Shown: positions 8,754-19,146, numbered from the stretch's first letter. The stretch is DNA of 64,000 nt from Opacimonas viscosa (GCF_024199005.1 NZ_JANATA010000015.1:1-64000); one strand, 5' to 3'. Program-made: numbers and translations. The notes: generated by a model not told the origin, from the sequence alone.

Positions 8754-8996
8754 ATGAAACAGACTATTTCTATAGTAATACCACCACAGGAAATCCTAAA
8801 AAGAATCTCTACAAATAATTATTTTTTACGTAAAAAACTGGAAAATAGCGAGGCTGAAGCAACAGAAGCTGATAAACGTTATCAATATAACTACAGAATA
8901 TGTCCTTCCACACGCAGTGTTCCTTATATTGGATACACGTATTCCAAAGATTTAAGAAGGATAAAAGAAGAAATTGGTAGGCGTTATTTACAGTAG
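8754..8996 (+). CDS. Small hypothetical protein, 80 aa
   Basis: I do not recognise a family. The protein is soluble, charged and rich in Lys, Arg, Glu and Tyr, with a central helix-forming stretch (residues 25-45) and a C-terminal basic helix. Support for a real gene is a good ribosome binding site (CGGAG, 5-6 nt before the ATG) and a terminator-like hairpin 7 bp after the stop. It lies in a gene-poor accessory stretch between fic and oadGAB. Confidence 0.55.
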   Translation: MKQTISIVIPPQEILKRISTNNYFLRKKLENSEAEATEADKRYQYNYRICPSTRSVPYIGYTYSKDLRRIKEEIGRRYLQ

Positions 8997-9002
8997 TAAA
9001 CT

Positions 9003-9038
9003 ACCCCGCGACAGAGCAAGATCTGATCACGGGGTTTT
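9003..9038 (+). terminator. Weak terminator after small gene
   Basis: ACCCCG (9003-9008) pairs with CGGGGT (9030-9035), with partial pairing inside, and is followed by TTTT. Confidence 0.5.
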
Positions 9039-9441
9039 CTCCCTAAATTTTGATAAAGAACGTACCGTTGATAAATCCTAGGTTATAAACATACGCTCGA
9101 TGCAAAGTTCATTGAGCGTCACCTCATTCTTTGCACCAACGAGCATCTTGTTCGTATCATGTCCTTTATTTCCAATTAAAAGACTTTACCAATAGGGCAT
9201 AGCTTCATTAAATTGGTTTTTAAAAATATCTACAGAAGATGGCGTTTAGCTAAAGAAGAGATTTTTTCGGAAAATTCGAAGTTCTAAACAGTCCGAACCT
9301 ACATGAAAATCTTGTGATATCAGATTTTGCCGCAGGTAAAGTATCAATCAAATCGTGGTGGAATTGTTACCACAAAACGTTAGTCAGATAAAAGCACCTT
9401 GAACCGTCTGGGTGATTCAAAGTACTTTATGTACCAATATA
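9039..9441. other. Intergenic region without recognisable genes
   Basis: About 400 bp with no supported frame. An imperfect 10-bp inverted repeat is present near 9091-9117 (ACGCTCGATG and CATTGAGCGT, with a G-T wobble). Nothing else stands out. Confidence 0.5.
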
Positions 9442-9654
9442 TTAATGTAAATCCTTTATATCATTATAATATTTTGATATCAGTGTGGTGCGATTCCCAA
9501 CATTTAACTTTTTGTAAATATTTGCGCAATGAAATTTTACAGTCCGTTCTGAAATAAATAGATCATCTCCTATATTGCGATTCGTTTTTCCCATGGAAAT
9601 GTGCTGCATGACTTGACGTTCTCTCGGTGATAAATTTCTGAAGTCAGTATTCAT
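9442..9654 (-). CDS. Single-domain LuxR-type HTH protein
   Basis: The 70-aa protein consists only of a GerE/LuxR DNA-binding domain: LSPRERQVMQHISMGKTNRN and then ERTVKFHCANIYKKLNVGNR. There is no receiver or autoinducer domain. The start is well supported by AGGAGT 7 nt upstream of the ATG, so it is not simply the tail of a longer gene. Free-standing LuxR domains can act as constitutive or heterodimer-forming regulators. Its targets are unknown, and it is flanked by long noncoding DNA. Confidence 0.75.
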   Translation of the reverse strand: MNTDFRNLSPRERQVMQHISMGKTNRNIGDDLFISERTVKFHCANIYKKLNVGNRTTLISKYYNDIKDLH

Positions 9655-10358
9655 CTGTGTTACTCCTAGTTAAATTAATACTTCAAATTAAGTACTGTTT
9701 TTAGCATAGGTAATAATTTAAAATTTGCTTATGAAACTCATACTACTAAAGCATTGATATTAATTAAGTCCTTGTTAAATCAATATTTAAATTTATTAAA
9801 ACTGTCCGAAATATCATGGTAGATAATTGGTTAGAATCCATATCACTTCTTTCAATCAGGTGTTATAACGAGTCTACACCAAGTAACCGATTAAGTAACT
9901 TGGTGTAGACCTATACCTAAACTTCTACAAGAGGCTAGACTCCATAACGTGCTTTTCTTCGATAAACCACGAAAAAATCAAACAATGGCATTAGCATCAA
10001 CGCATTTAAAACGCATAAATATGCTAAAAAGAAGCAGATTTAGGCAAATTTCTGCATTTTTTAACCGATCATCATGGATCTAGAACCAAAGTTTTATAAA
10101 AAACGTAAATTGGTCTTACCATTTTCGGAGTTTGTAACATCATCACGGATGAAAACAGTTGTAAGTACTTATTTTATTGGATTAAAAGGCTTTGGTAATG
10201 TTATTGGTATGTAAAAATTATCGTTCGGATGAGGTACTTTAGTTTATTTTATCGCCTATTTTCGGAGGGTTTTGGCATAATTGGTAAAAAAGAAGTTGTC
10301 TTTACATACTACGATCGCTAATAATACGAGCAGAAAATTTATTCATTAAGGTACATAT
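9655..10358. other. Long intergenic region upstream of oadGAB
   Basis: About 700 bp with no recognised gene. It contains a strong hairpin (9872-9910) and a 46-codon frame at 10074-10214 (starts MDLEPKFYKKRK) that lacks a ribosome binding site and any known homology. I list it only as a possibility. The oad promoter should lie within 10215-10358. Confidence 0.5.
9872..9910. other. 13-bp perfect stem-loop
   Basis: GTCTACACCAAGT and ACTTGGTGTAGAC pair perfectly around a 13-nt loop. No T-run follows on either strand, so it is not a classical terminator. It may be a transcript-end stabiliser, an operator or a mobile hairpin. Confidence 0.8.
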
Positions 10359-10625
10359 ATGGAATCAAATACTATAACAGCACTCCTCCAAGAGGCTGCA
10401 ACCTTACTCGGGGTTGGTATGTCTATGGTTTTTATATTTTTGAGCATTTTAGTCGTCAGTGTAAAGCTAATGACCAAGATAGTGCTGGCCTTTCCTGATA
10501 ATTCTCAATTAGTCAGTCCATCTGCGCCACCCAAAGCGCCTGCGCCAGCAGTCAATGATGAGCAAACCATTACCGCAATAAAAGCGGCTGTTTCAGCTTA
10601 CCGTTCAGGTAATGTAAGTCAATAA
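10359..10625 (+). CDS. oadG: Oxaloacetate decarboxylase gamma subunit
   Basis: The small membrane subunit (88 aa) of the sodium-pumping oxaloacetate decarboxylase. One N-terminal membrane span at about 14-40 is followed by a Pro/Ala-rich cytoplasmic tail that in the family binds the alpha subunit and coordinates zinc. It is first of three closely spaced genes: oadA starts 11 bp after its stop with a good AAGGAG site. Confidence 0.93.
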   Translation: MESNTITALLQEAATLLGVGMSMVFIFLSILVVSVKLMTKIVLAFPDNSQLVSPSAPPKAPAPAVNDEQTITAIKAAVSAYRSGNVSQ

Positions 10626-10636
10626 AGGAGACATTT

Positions 10637-12424
10637 ATGTCTAAGCCATTAGCGTTAACCGAATTAGTTTTACGAGACGCCCATCAATCATTACTTGCCA
10701 CACGTATGCGTATTGACGATATGTTACCGATTGCTGCTGAACTCGATAAAGTGGGTTATTGGTCGGTTGAATCTTGGGGGGGAGCGACTTTTGATAGCTG
10801 TATCCGTTATTTAGGTGAAGATCCATGGGATCGCATTCGCCAGTTAAAGGCAGCGATGCCAAATACCAAGCAACAGATGCTTCTTCGTGGACAAAACTTA
10901 CTTGGTTATCGCCATTATGCTGACGATGTAGTCGCTAAGTTTGTTGAGCGTGCGCACACTAATGGTGTTGACGTGTTCCGTATATTTGATGCCATGAACG
11001 ATGTTCGTAACCTAGAAACCGCCATTAAAACCGCCGTTGATGTAGGCGCTCATGCCCAAGGGACTATCTCTTATACGGTTAGCCCAGTACACAACTTGGG
11101 TTTATGGCTAGATATGGCCAAACGTCTTGAAGATATGGGTGTTCACTCTATTTGCATCAAAGACATGGCAGGGCTATTAAAACCTTATGACTGTGCAGAA
11201 TTAGTCAAAGCGTTAAAAGAAACGGTTGATGTACCAATTGCCATGCAGTGCCATGCCACTACAGGTTTAAGTACCGCCACTTACCAAATGGCGATTGATG
11301 CCGGTATCGATATGTTGGATACCGCTATTTCCTCAATGAGTATGACTTATGGACATAGTGCTACTGAAACGTTGATTGCCATGGTTGAAGGCACAGAGCG
11401 AGACACGGGTATAGAATTAGCTGGTTTAGAAGATATCGCTGCATATTTCCGTGAAGTACGTAAGAAATACGCACAATTTGAAGGTAGCTTACGCGGTGTC
11501 GATGCACGTATCCTGACAGCCCAAGTACCGGGCGGCATGTTAACCAACATGGAAAACCAGCTAAAAGAACAAAATGCTGGCGATAAAATGGATGAAGTTT
11601 TAAAAGAAATTCCTCGCGTCAGAGAAGATCTTGGTTTTATCCCACTTGTTACGCCTACTTCGCAAATTGTGGGTACACAAGCGGTCTTAAATGTGTTGAC
11701 GGGTGAGCGTTATAAATCTATCACCAAAGAAACGGCAGGTGTGTTAAAAGGTGAATACGGTGCCACTGCTGCGCCAGTGAATGCCGAATTACAAGCCCGT
11801 GTTTTAGCTGGTGCAGAGCCGATCACTGGTCGTCCAGCCGATGAGTTGGCCCCAGAATTAGCGAATCTTGAAGCTGAGTTAGATGAATTAGTTAGCGCAG
11901 AATCTGCAACGCTTGCTGCAGACAAGGTAGATGATGTCTTGACCTATGCCTTGTTCCCACAAATTGGCTTCAAGTTTATTAAGAATCGAAACAATCCGAG
12001 TGCTTTTGAGCCAGTCCCAACTGCACCTAGTGAGAATGTTAACGCGACGGGTGAAAGCCATTACTCAGTCAATGTAAACGGCACAGAGTATGCTGTGACT
12101 GTTGCACCTGATGGTGAGTTAACGAGTGCTGAACCGGTCAACCCTGTAGCGCTTTCCGTTGGTTCTCCTGCGGCTGCTAGTGGTGCCCCTGCAGCGGTAC
12201 CTGGAGCGGCGAGTGCAACCATTAGTGCGCCACTAACGGGTAATATTTTTAAACTGCAAGTGCGTGTCGGTGATGTAGTGAGTGAAGGTCAAGTGGTCAC
12301 GATAATGGAAGCTATGAAAATGGAAACAGAAATCCGTTCTCAACATGCCGGGACTGTTGTTGCGATTGAAATCTCCGAAGGGGATTCAGTCACAGCCGGT
12401 CAAGCTATTATTCAGTTAGGATAA
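10637..12424 (+). CDS. oadA: Oxaloacetate decarboxylase alpha subunit (biotin-dependent)
   Basis: The 595-aa carboxyltransferase subunit transfers CO2 from oxaloacetate to biotin. The N-terminal TIM-barrel carries [16 protein letters not shown] (residues 10-25) and the [10 protein letters not shown] motif around 206. The PYC_OADA domain spans about 290-460. An Ala/Pro-rich flexible linker comes next, then a C-terminal biotinyl domain with the biotinylated K561 in EAMKMET. It works in a membrane-associated complex with OadB and OadG, coupling decarboxylation to Na+ export. Length is normal for the family. Confidence 0.97.
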   Translation: MSKPLALTELVLRDAHQSLLATRMRIDDMLPIAAELDKVGYWSVESWGGATFDSCIRYLGEDPWDRIRQLKAAMPNTKQQMLLRGQNLLGYRHYADDVVAKFVERAHTNGVDVFRIFDAMNDVRNLETAIKTAVDVGAHAQGTISYTVSPVHNLGLWLDMAKRLEDMGVHSICIKDMAGLLKPYDCAELVKALKETVDVPIAMQCHATTGLSTATYQMAIDAGIDMLDTAISSMSMTYGHSATETLIAMVEGTERDTGIELAGLEDIAAYFREVRKKYAQFEGSLRGVDARILTAQVPGGMLTNMENQLKEQNAGDKMDEVLKEIPRVREDLGFIPLVTPTSQIVGTQAVLNVLTGERYKSITKETAGVLKGEYGATAAPVNAELQARVLAGAEPITGRPADELAPELANLEAELDELVSAESATLAADKVDDVLTYALFPQIGFKFIKNRNNPSAFEPVPTAPSENVNATGESHYSVNVNGTEYAVTVAPDGELTSAEPVNPVALSVGSPAAASGAPAAVPGAASATISAPLTGNIFKLQVRVGDVVSEGQVVTIMEAMKMETEIRSQHAGTVVAIEISEGDSVTAGQAIIQLG

Positions 12425-12427
12425 ACC

Positions 12428-13558
12428 ATGGATAAGTTAAATACTCTTTGGCAGAGCACTGCTTTAGCCCATTTTGAATCAGGCCAAATCATTATGATGT
12501 TGGTTGGGTTTGGCTTATTGTATCTCGCCATCGTAAAGAAATTTGAGCCATTGTTATTATTACCTATTGGTTTTGGTGCTTTATTAACAAATATTCCATT
12601 AGCAGGCTTCTCAGAAGCGGGTGGCGTGTTGCACTATATCTACTACATCGGTATTGATACCGGTGTCTTCCCACTTCTTATTTTTATGGGAGTAGGGGCG
12701 ATGACGGATTTTGGTGCCTTGATTGCTAACCCGAAAACCTTGTGGTTAGGTGCAGCGGCTCAGTTTGGTATCTTCGCAACCTTGTTTGGTGCGATTGCGA
12801 TGAATTTCATTCCTGGTATTGAGTTTACGTTACAAGATGCTTCTGCGATTGCGATTATTGGTGGTGCTGATGGTCCTACTGCGATCTTTTTAGCATCAAA
12901 GTTAGCGCCTGAATTATTAGGCGCAATTGCTGTTGCTGCATATTCATATATGGCTTTGGTACCGATTATCCAACCGCCTATTATGAAAGCATTGACCAAC
13001 GAAGCTGAGCGTAAGATCGAGATGCAGCAGTTACGTGTGGTGACGACCCGTGAGAAAATCATTTTCCCATTAGCTGTTTTGTTCTTAACGATACTGTTCT
13101 TGCCAACAGCGACACCACTGGTGGGTATGTTCTGTTTGGGTAATCTGATGAAAGAGTCAGGTGTGGTAGACCGTCTAAGCAACACAGCTCAGAATGAATT
13201 GATCAACATTGTGACCATTTTCTTGGGCTTAGCGGTAGGTTCAAAACTATCTTCGGAAGAGTTTTTGACTGCCGAGACCTTAGGTATTCTTGCTTTGGGT
13301 GCTGTAGCATTCGGTGTGGGTACAGCGGCTGGTGTCTTAATGGCCAAAATATTAGCGAAATTTAGTAGTGAGCCGATTAACCCATTGATTGGGGCTGCAG
13401 GTGTATCTGCAGTGCCGATGGCTGCGCGAGTGGTGAACAAAGTAGGTTTGGAAGCAAATCCACACAACTTCCTTCTCATGCACGCTATGGGACCAAATGT
13501 TGCTGGAGTCCTTGGCTCTGCAGTCGCGGCAGGTATATTATTGGCCTTAGTCGGTTAA
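12428..13558 (+). CDS. oadB: Oxaloacetate decarboxylase beta subunit (Na+ pump)
   Basis: An integral membrane protein of 376 aa that decarboxylates carboxybiotin and moves Na+ outward. It has about nine membrane segments and conserved family motifs [18 protein letters not shown] (residues about 139-157) and GLAVGSK (about 263). It follows oadA by 3 bp, so the two are surely cotranscribed. A 12-bp stem hairpin lies 15 bp after the stop. Confidence 0.96.
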   Translation: MDKLNTLWQSTALAHFESGQIIMMLVGFGLLYLAIVKKFEPLLLLPIGFGALLTNIPLAGFSEAGGVLHYIYYIGIDTGVFPLLIFMGVGAMTDFGALIANPKTLWLGAAAQFGIFATLFGAIAMNFIPGIEFTLQDASAIAIIGGADGPTAIFLASKLAPELLGAIAVAAYSYMALVPIIQPPIMKALTNEAERKIEMQQLRVVTTREKIIFPLAVLFLTILFLPTATPLVGMFCLGNLMKESGVVDRLSNTAQNELINIVTIFLGLAVGSKLSSEEFLTAETLGILALGAVAFGVGTAAGVLMAKILAKFSSEPINPLIGAAGVSAVPMAARVVNKVGLEANPHNFLLMHAMGPNVAGVLGSAVAAGILLALVG

Positions 13559-13573
13559 TTCCATCCCAAAACA

Positions 13574-13609
13574 CGTGTTCGCTTAGCACGATAAGGTTAA
13601 GCGAACACG
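13574..13609. other. 12-bp perfect stem-loop after oadB
   Basis: CGTGTTCGCTTA and TAAGCGAACACG pair perfectly around a 12-nt loop. There is no T-run. Its position suggests it forms the 3' end of the oad transcript. It resembles in design the hairpins at 9872 and 31552. Confidence 0.8.
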
Positions 13610-13615
13610 GTCTAT

Positions 13616-13688
13616 CAGTATTATCATTCTTAGCACCATCTTCACCCTCAGTACCATCATCATTCTCAGTACCATCTTCATTTTCAGT
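13616..13688. repeat. 18-bp degenerate tandem repeat
   Basis: Units are CAGTATTATCATTCT (15 bp), TAGCACCATCTTCACCCT, CAGTACCATCATCATTCT, CAGTACCATCTTCATTTT and a partial CAGT. The array is noncoding and lies between oadB and sapF. Confidence 0.85.
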
Positions 13689-13749
13689 TAAAAGATATTT
13701 CAGGTGTAGATTTACTTAGGTGAAGTTTTACTTATGCCTACCTAAACGC

Positions 13750-14529
13750 TTACTGCAAACTCAACAACGCATTATGGGCGTGGATCAATTGTTTTGATGC
13801 ACTGTGTTGTGGATCTAAAAACAACGTTTGTGTGAGATTCATTTCGACTATTTGTCCATCATGCATAACAATGGTGCGATCTGACATATGCCTGACAATC
13901 CCGAGGTTATGTGAGATGAAAATAAAAGCTAGCCCAAGTTCTTTTTGTAGCTTGAGCAACAAATTTACCGTCTGTGAACGCACCGAAGGATCAAGTGCGG
14001 CAAACGGTTCATCTGCGACAATGACCTGTGGATCGAGTATCAGCGCTCTTGCCAGAGCCACGCGCTGTTGTTGACCATCTGATAACATGTGTTTGTAAAA
14101 ATAGAAATGGTCCGCCATCAAGCCGACGAGTTTCAAAGTCTTAAATATTTTCTCAGAACGGCCTTTAGCACTTAATGCGGTGTTCAAGCGCAACGGTTCA
14201 TCGAGCATTTGACCGATGGATAGACTGGGATTTAACGCATGTGCAGAGTGTCTAAACACCATCCGTACATTACTAGCCCTTTGAGTTTTGTGATTGTTTT
14301 CTAAGGTTTGGCCGTTGAGTAAAATACGCCCAGCCGTCGGTGTCTCAGCTCCGACGATTAATTTAGCCAGCAGTGATTTACCACAACTATTCTCCCCAAT
14401 AATTGAAATCGTCTCACCTTTTTCCAGACTAAAGCTCACTGGACCTAGCTGAAACCCATCATCACCAGCGAGCTTATACCAAGGACGTTTGGGCTGATAA
14501 CACAGTTGATCAATTTGCAATAAAGACAT
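13750..14529 (-). CDS. sapF: Peptide/putrescine ABC transporter ATP-binding protein SapF
   Basis: A 259-aa ABC ATPase with Walker A GENSCGKS (residues about 46-53), signature LSDGQQQRVALARALILDPQ (about 148) and Walker B VIVADEPFAALDPS. It ends the sapABCDF operon and overlaps sapD by 1 bp. In E. coli the SapBCDF proteins act in putrescine export, and in other species they are linked to antimicrobial peptide resistance. SapD also influences Trk potassium uptake. Which of these applies here cannot be told from sequence. A C-terminal oligopeptide-transporter extension is lacking, as usual for SapF. Confidence 0.92.
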   Translation of the reverse strand: MSLLQIDQLCYQPKRPWYKLAGDDGFQLGPVSFSLEKGETISIIGENSCGKSLLAKLIVGAETPTAGRILLNGQTLENNHKTQRASNVRMVFRHSAHALNPSLSIGQMLDEPLRLNTALSAKGRSEKIFKTLKLVGLMADHFYFYKHMLSDGQQQRVALARALILDPQVIVADEPFAALDPSVRSQTVNLLLKLQKELGLAFIFISHNLGIVRHMSDRTIVMHDGQIVEMNLTQTLFLDPQHSASKQLIHAHNALLSLQ

Positions 14530-15533
14530 TAGAGGATCCCCTTGTCATCAAGGTGCATCGGGAAGTGGCAACGGTAGGTATGTTGATTAATTTTTCGAGA
14601 AACCGGCGTTTCTACGCATTTTTTCTGGGCACGAGGACAACGAGGCCCCAAACGACAACCTATGGGTAGATGCTGCAAAGTGGGAATAGTACCACCTAGC
14701 GCAATGAGTGCCGATTTGGGTTGTAAGTCGGGACTGAAACTCGGTGCGCTGTCCATCAATGCTTTGGTATACGGATGAAATGGTTTTTTACGGACAGATT
14801 GAAAAGGCCCATCTTCGACGGTTTGACCGCAATACAGAACCGTCATCGTATCAGCCATGGATGATATAGCAACCAAGTCATGACTCACGAATAAAATACT
14901 CAAATCCCGAGTTTTGTTGAGATTTTTAAATAAGCTTAAGATTTGGCGTTTTGTGTTGGTTTCCATACCACGCGTAGGATCATCAGCAATTAATACCGTA
15001 GGCTGTGATACTAACGCCATAGCAATCATAAATTTTTGACAAATATCTACCGGTAATTCATGGGCATAGTGCGCCATGCAGTACTCAGTATCTTTGATAC
15101 CTACTTTGTGCAGCAGGCTATGCGCAATGTCTAAACGAGAGCGACGCTTTTGCCAAAACCAGGTCCCTGCAACAAATTCTTCTGGGATACTTTCGGTTAA
15201 TTGCTCTTGTAATGTGGCTGAGGGATCTAACGCTGCGACCGGATCTTGGAAAACTACTGCGATATCACGTCGCATAATTTTACGACGTTCGGCTCGGGTC
15301 ATCGTCAACAAGTTCTGCCCACGCCACGTCATCCTATCAGCTGTGACTATCCATTGGGGAGGAAGGGCCCCAGATATTGCTTTGACGATTAAACTTTTAC
15401 CTGAGCCTGACTCACCCACTAGAGCACGTATCTCACCTTCTTCTAAGATCAGTGAGGCTTTATCTAGAGCTTTGACGAGTACGCCATTACTTTCGATTTC
15501 TAGCGTGAGGTTTTTGATGTCTAATAAAATCAT
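14529..15533 (-). CDS. sapD: ABC transporter ATP-binding protein SapD
   Basis: A 334-aa ABC ATPase: Walker A GESGSGKS (about residues 38-45), Q-loop VVFQDPVAALDPS, Walker B VLIADDPTRGMET. The C-terminal oligopeptide-transporter domain contains the usual cysteine pattern (GCRLGPRCPRAQKKC). The signature region reads ELPVDICQKFMIAMAL, departing from LSGGQ as in other SapD proteins. It overlaps sapC by 4 bp, so translation is coupled. It pairs with SapF as the heteromeric ATPase. Confidence 0.92.
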   Translation of the reverse strand: MILLDIKNLTLEIESNGVLVKALDKASLILEEGEIRALVGESGSGKSLIVKAISGALPPQWIVTADRMTWRGQNLLTMTRAERRKIMRRDIAVVFQDPVAALDPSATLQEQLTESIPEEFVAGTWFWQKRRSRLDIAHSLLHKVGIKDTEYCMAHYAHELPVDICQKFMIAMALVSQPTVLIADDPTRGMETNTKRQILSLFKNLNKTRDLSILFVSHDLVAISSMADTMTVLYCGQTVEDGPFQSVRKKPFHPYTKALMDSAPSFSPDLQPKSALIALGGTIPTLQHLPIGCRLGPRCPRAQKKCVETPVSRKINQHTYRCHFPMHLDDKGIL

Positions 15534-16423
15534 TGGCTCATCCTATTCCGTAAGGCAGAACGTAAACCATCACCTACTACGTTGATACTAATCACCATTA
15601 AAAAGATACTCAATCCGGGTAAGAGAATATTCCATGGTGCAATATAAGCCGTGGCGAGGCCTTCAGAGATCATCACACCTAACTCCGGTAACAACGTCTG
15701 TGCCCCAAGGTTTAAAAAGCCTAGTGCCGCAATATCCAAAATGGCCACCGATATCGCCAAGGTACCTTGGACAATAATGACATCAATCATATTGGGAAGA
15801 ATATTTTTAAAATAAATCTGTACGGATGAGGCGCCGTCCAAGCGTGCGGTTTTGATATAATCTTTGTTAAATTCTTCTTTGATAAAGTTACGAGTGGCAT
15901 GCACAAAGCGCGGGATGAGAGCGAGTCCTATCGCAAGTACCGCGTTGGACAAACCGACACCGAGAATGGCGACGATGATAATCGCAATCAGCAAACTGGG
16001 GATCACCATAAACGTGTCCAAGACGTGGTTCAAAATACTGGAACGCACCCCACTGGTCATGCCGGCGATAACGCCAAATGCCGTCCCGATGATCAGCGCG
16101 AATAACACAGCTCCTACCGCTCCACCAAAGGTGACTTGGATGCCATAAATGATCCGCGATAACATATCTCGACCTAGGACATCAGTCCCTAATAAATGCA
16201 ATACTGAGCCGTTATCATGCCAAGCTGGGGGTAACAACAATGCAGTGGTATTTTGTAGGTCAGGAGCATACGGGGTGAGTATAGGGCCTAATATAGCGAG
16301 TACCACAAAAAAACTTAATGTCGTCAAACCCACCAATGCAATATGGCTTTGTTTAAACTCACGCCAGGTGCTTTGCCATGGGCTTGGGTGAAACTCATCA
16401 TCATATAAATTCACATCAGGCAT
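15530..16423 (-). CDS. sapC: ABC transporter permease SapC
   Basis: A DppC/OppC-type permease of 297 aa. The N-terminal cytoplasmic stretch is followed by a membrane span at about 30-52 and the five-span permease core. The EAA-like loop lies in the region reading FIKEEFNKDYIKTARLDGAS (about 190). It overlaps sapB by 8 bp within the sap operon and forms the membrane channel with SapB. Confidence 0.93.
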   Translation of the reverse strand: MPDVNLYDDEFHPSPWQSTWREFKQSHIALVGLTTLSFFVVLAILGPILTPYAPDLQNTTALLLPPAWHDNGSVLHLLGTDVLGRDMLSRIIYGIQVTFGGAVGAVLFALIIGTAFGVIAGMTSGVRSSILNHVLDTFMVIPSLLIAIIIVAILGVGLSNAVLAIGLALIPRFVHATRNFIKEEFNKDYIKTARLDGASSVQIYFKNILPNMIDVIIVQGTLAISVAILDIAALGFLNLGAQTLLPELGVMISEGLATAYIAPWNILLPGLSIFLMVISINVVGDGLRSALRNRMSQ

Positions 16424-17435
16424 ATTTTTTGTTATCCCTGCTAGGGTCGATTAAACGACTGATACACTCAAGACTCATGGCAAAGAATACAACAATCGAA
16501 GACACCAACAACATCCCAATACGGATGGCCGGATAATCGCGTTCGTAGATCGCTTGGATCAACCAATGACCGACTCCTGGCCACGAAAACACCGTTTCCA
16601 CAATCATCACATTCGTGACTAGCGTACTAATTTGAATCGCCAGTAAAGGCAAAATGCTGAGCATGGCATTGCGCAACACATGACGCGAAAAAATCACATA
16701 AAAAGGTAACCCGCGAGTTTGTGCTGTTTTGATGTATTCGGTCGCCATGACATCAACAATGGCACGTCTGGTGGTCCTTAGAAATACCGCAGTGGTGATA
16801 AAACTGACCGCGATAGTAGGTAAAATGAGATGTTGGATTGCATCATACAAAGCCGCATCGCGGTCAGGATGCGAACTATTAATGATATCAATCAAGACAA
16901 AGCCCGACGTTTCTGGGATGTCGTACAGTAAGCTCAACCGTCCCGACATCGGGAGCAGATTCAGTTGCAAACTAAATATGAGAATCAACAACAATGCCAG
17001 CCAAAATACCGGAAAAGACACCATGACCATACTCATAGACATGAAAGTGTAGTCGGTTTTTTTGTGGTGTAAAAAACCAGCCAGCATGCCGCAAGGGATC
17101 CCAATCACCAGCGACAACGTCGACGCATAAAACGTCAGTTCCAGCGTCGCGGGTAGTGTTTGAAAGATTTGGTCATACAAGGGGAGGGCAGAACTAAAGC
17201 TGTGCCCCCAATTCCCCATGGTAAGGTTTTGTACATAGTACCAAAATTGTTGTAACACATTGCCTTCGCGAAACGCTGCGGCAAGTGGACCATCGGTGTC
17301 AGCCAAAAGCATCTTACCGGTTAGATTAGTATAGGGGTCACCAGGGAAAAAATACGCCAAGCTAAATGAGATTAATAATAGGATGAATAAGGTGATCACA
17401 ATCAGGTTAAAGTAACGCACTAAGGTGTTGAGCAT
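16416..17435 (-). CDS. sapB: ABC transporter permease SapB
   Basis: A DppB/OppB-type permease of 339 aa with an N-terminal membrane span (about 9-31), the periplasmic region typical of this subfamily, and the permease core with the EAA-like loop MATEYIKTAQTRGLP (about 234-248). The start codon overlaps the sapA stop by 1 bp (TAATG), so the two are translationally coupled. Confidence 0.93.
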   Translation of the reverse strand: MLNTLVRYFNLIVITLFILLLISFSLAYFFPGDPYTNLTGKMLLADTDGPLAAAFREGNVLQQFWYYVQNLTMGNWGHSFSSALPLYDQIFQTLPATLELTFYASTLSLVIGIPCGMLAGFLHHKKTDYTFMSMSMVMVSFPVFWLALLLILIFSLQLNLLPMSGRLSLLYDIPETSGFVLIDIINSSHPDRDAALYDAIQHLILPTIAVSFITTAVFLRTTRRAIVDVMATEYIKTAQTRGLPFYVIFSRHVLRNAMLSILPLLAIQISTLVTNVMIVETVFSWPGVGHWLIQAIYERDYPAIRIGMLLVSSIVVFFAMSLECISRLIDPSRDNKKYA

Positions 17436-19144
17436 TAGCGTGACTCCTGCTGTGGTTTCTGTACCTGTTGCACTTTTGGTGTTTTTTGGACATTCGCAAA
17501 ACGAATCCCACCGTAGGGGTTTATCGTTAAGCCCTTGATGTTGTTGTTATGTACACGGTAGCGAAACGCATGGGCGATGGGCGTTAAAGGGATCTCACGA
17601 GCAATGATTTCATTGGCTGTTTGGTAATATGCTTTGCGTTCATCAATATCATTTGTTGCAATCGCAGCATTAACAATGGCATCAAATTCGGGATGACACC
17701 ACATCGCTCGATTCGTCCCAGAAGGGATCGCTGAGCAGGTCAGTAAAGGGCGATAAAAGTTATCAGGATCACCATTGTCTGCCGACCAACCAATCAACAC
17801 ACTATCATGTTTGCCTGCACTCAAGTCGGCCCTAAACTTATCCCAATCCGAGGTTTGAATATCTACTGCGATGTTGATATCAGCTAAATAACTGCGAATA
17901 AGTTCAGCCATTCTAGGTGCATCTGGGTTGTAATCTCTGACCACTGGCATCGCAAACAGGTTCATATTAAAACCGTTGGCGTAACCTGCTTCTTTGAGTA
18001 AACGTCTCGCTTCGACAGGGTTGTAATTTAAATCGGTAATATTGGGAGAAAATGCCCACGAAGCAGGGGGGACAATGGAACGGGCCCGAGTCGCTGAATT
18101 AAAATATATCGCATCCAAGATAGTGCTTTTATCAATCGCCAATGCTAGCGCACGACGTACTTTAGGATCGTTAAACGGAGCTTTGCTTGTATTGAAAGCC
18201 CAAAAACCAATGTTCAATCCTGGTTCTTCTTGGACTGTGATCCTAGGATTAGCCTGCATCACTTCGAGTTCTGTTTGCGACGGATAAGCAATCGTATCGC
18301 ATTCGCCGGTAATCAATTTTGCAAAACGCAAAGAACTCGAAGGGGTAATATCAAAGATAAGGTGTTCGGGACGTTCTGTTTGTTGCCAATATTGAGGGTG
18401 TTGAGAGTAGCGAATAAATTGATCTTTACGGAACTCTTTAAAGCGATAAGGTCCAGTGCCTATGGGAAGATAATCGATATCACCTGGTTTGTTCAAAGCG
18501 GATAAATATGCGGCATACTGTGCAGATAAAATAGCGGCGAAGTCAGTCGCTAAATTAGCTAAAAATGAGGAATCGGGTTGATATAATGTTATTTCTACAC
18601 GGTATCCGTTAATGCGTTTAACCGATTTGATGGTCTGGGCCAAGTTTAGACTATCAAAGTAAGGATACAGACCACCGTTCACAGTATGATACGGGTGATC
18701 TTCATCTAACCACCGTTGAAAGCTAAAGATGACATCATCAGCATTAAAATTTCGGGAGGGTTGAAAATACTCAGTGGTGTGAAACGCGACATTACGGCGC
18801 AATTGAAAGGTATAAGTCAGTCCGTCTTTGCTCACTAACCAGCTTGTAGCAAGGCCGGGGATAATTCGCCCAGTTTGTTCATCAAAATCTAATAAGCGAC
18901 TATAAATTTGGTGTGCCGAGGCATCCGATGTCGTACTTGAAGTATCGATTTGTGGGTTAAAAAAACCTGGGTTACTTTCTGAGCAGTAAATAATACCTGA
19001 TGTACTTGAGTGTTGCTGTTTGACAGTGTCTTCGGTGATGTCAGAACAGGCTGTTATGCCCAGCAACGCAAACATAGACAGCATGCCGATAGCGACCGAA
19101 CGGTAGCGGCTGTAGGCTGTATTAGGGCATTGTCCAAGGGACAT
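17435..19144 (-). CDS. sapA: Periplasmic peptide-binding lipoprotein SapA
   Basis: The 569-aa solute-binding protein (SBP family 5) of the Sap system. It has a lipoprotein signal with lipobox GITAC near residue 33. The family-5 body includes IIPGLATSWLVSKDGLTYTF, FNADDVIFSF and the C-terminal hinge region with GWSADNGDPDNFY. The lipobox suggests membrane anchoring. AGGAG lies upstream of the ATG. It starts only 2 bp after the pspF stop, so pspF and the sap genes are probably cotranscribed from at least one promoter. Confidence 0.92.
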   Translation of the reverse strand: MSLGQCPNTAYSRYRSVAIGMLSMFALLGITACSDITEDTVKQQHSSTSGIIYCSESNPGFFNPQIDTSSTTSDASAHQIYSRLLDFDEQTGRIIPGLATSWLVSKDGLTYTFQLRRNVAFHTTEYFQPSRNFNADDVIFSFQRWLDEDHPYHTVNGGLYPYFDSLNLAQTIKSVKRINGYRVEITLYQPDSSFLANLATDFAAILSAQYAAYLSALNKPGDIDYLPIGTGPYRFKEFRKDQFIRYSQHPQYWQQTERPEHLIFDITPSSSLRFAKLITGECDTIAYPSQTELEVMQANPRITVQEEPGLNIGFWAFNTSKAPFNDPKVRRALALAIDKSTILDAIYFNSATRARSIVPPASWAFSPNITDLNYNPVEARRLLKEAGYANGFNMNLFAMPVVRDYNPDAPRMAELIRSYLADINIAVDIQTSDWDKFRADLSAGKHDSVLIGWSADNGDPDNFYRPLLTCSAIPSGTNRAMWCHPEFDAIVNAAIATNDIDERKAYYQTANEIIAREIPLTPIAHAFRYRVHNNNIKGLTINPYGGIRFANVQKTPKVQQVQKPQQESR

Positions 19145-19146
19145 AT

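Noticed and set aside
10074-10214. 46-codon frame MDLEPKFYKKRK in the gap before oadG
   Set aside because: No ribosome binding site, no homology I recognise and no context. Mentioned only within the intergenic entry.
8996-10358. Prophage or genomic island remnant
   Set aside because: The stretch is gene-poor, but I see no integrase, phage gene or flanking repeats.
15076-15585. 169-aa + strand frame opposite sapD
   Set aside because: Lies wholly antisense to sapD, which has all ABC ATPase motifs and operon overlaps.
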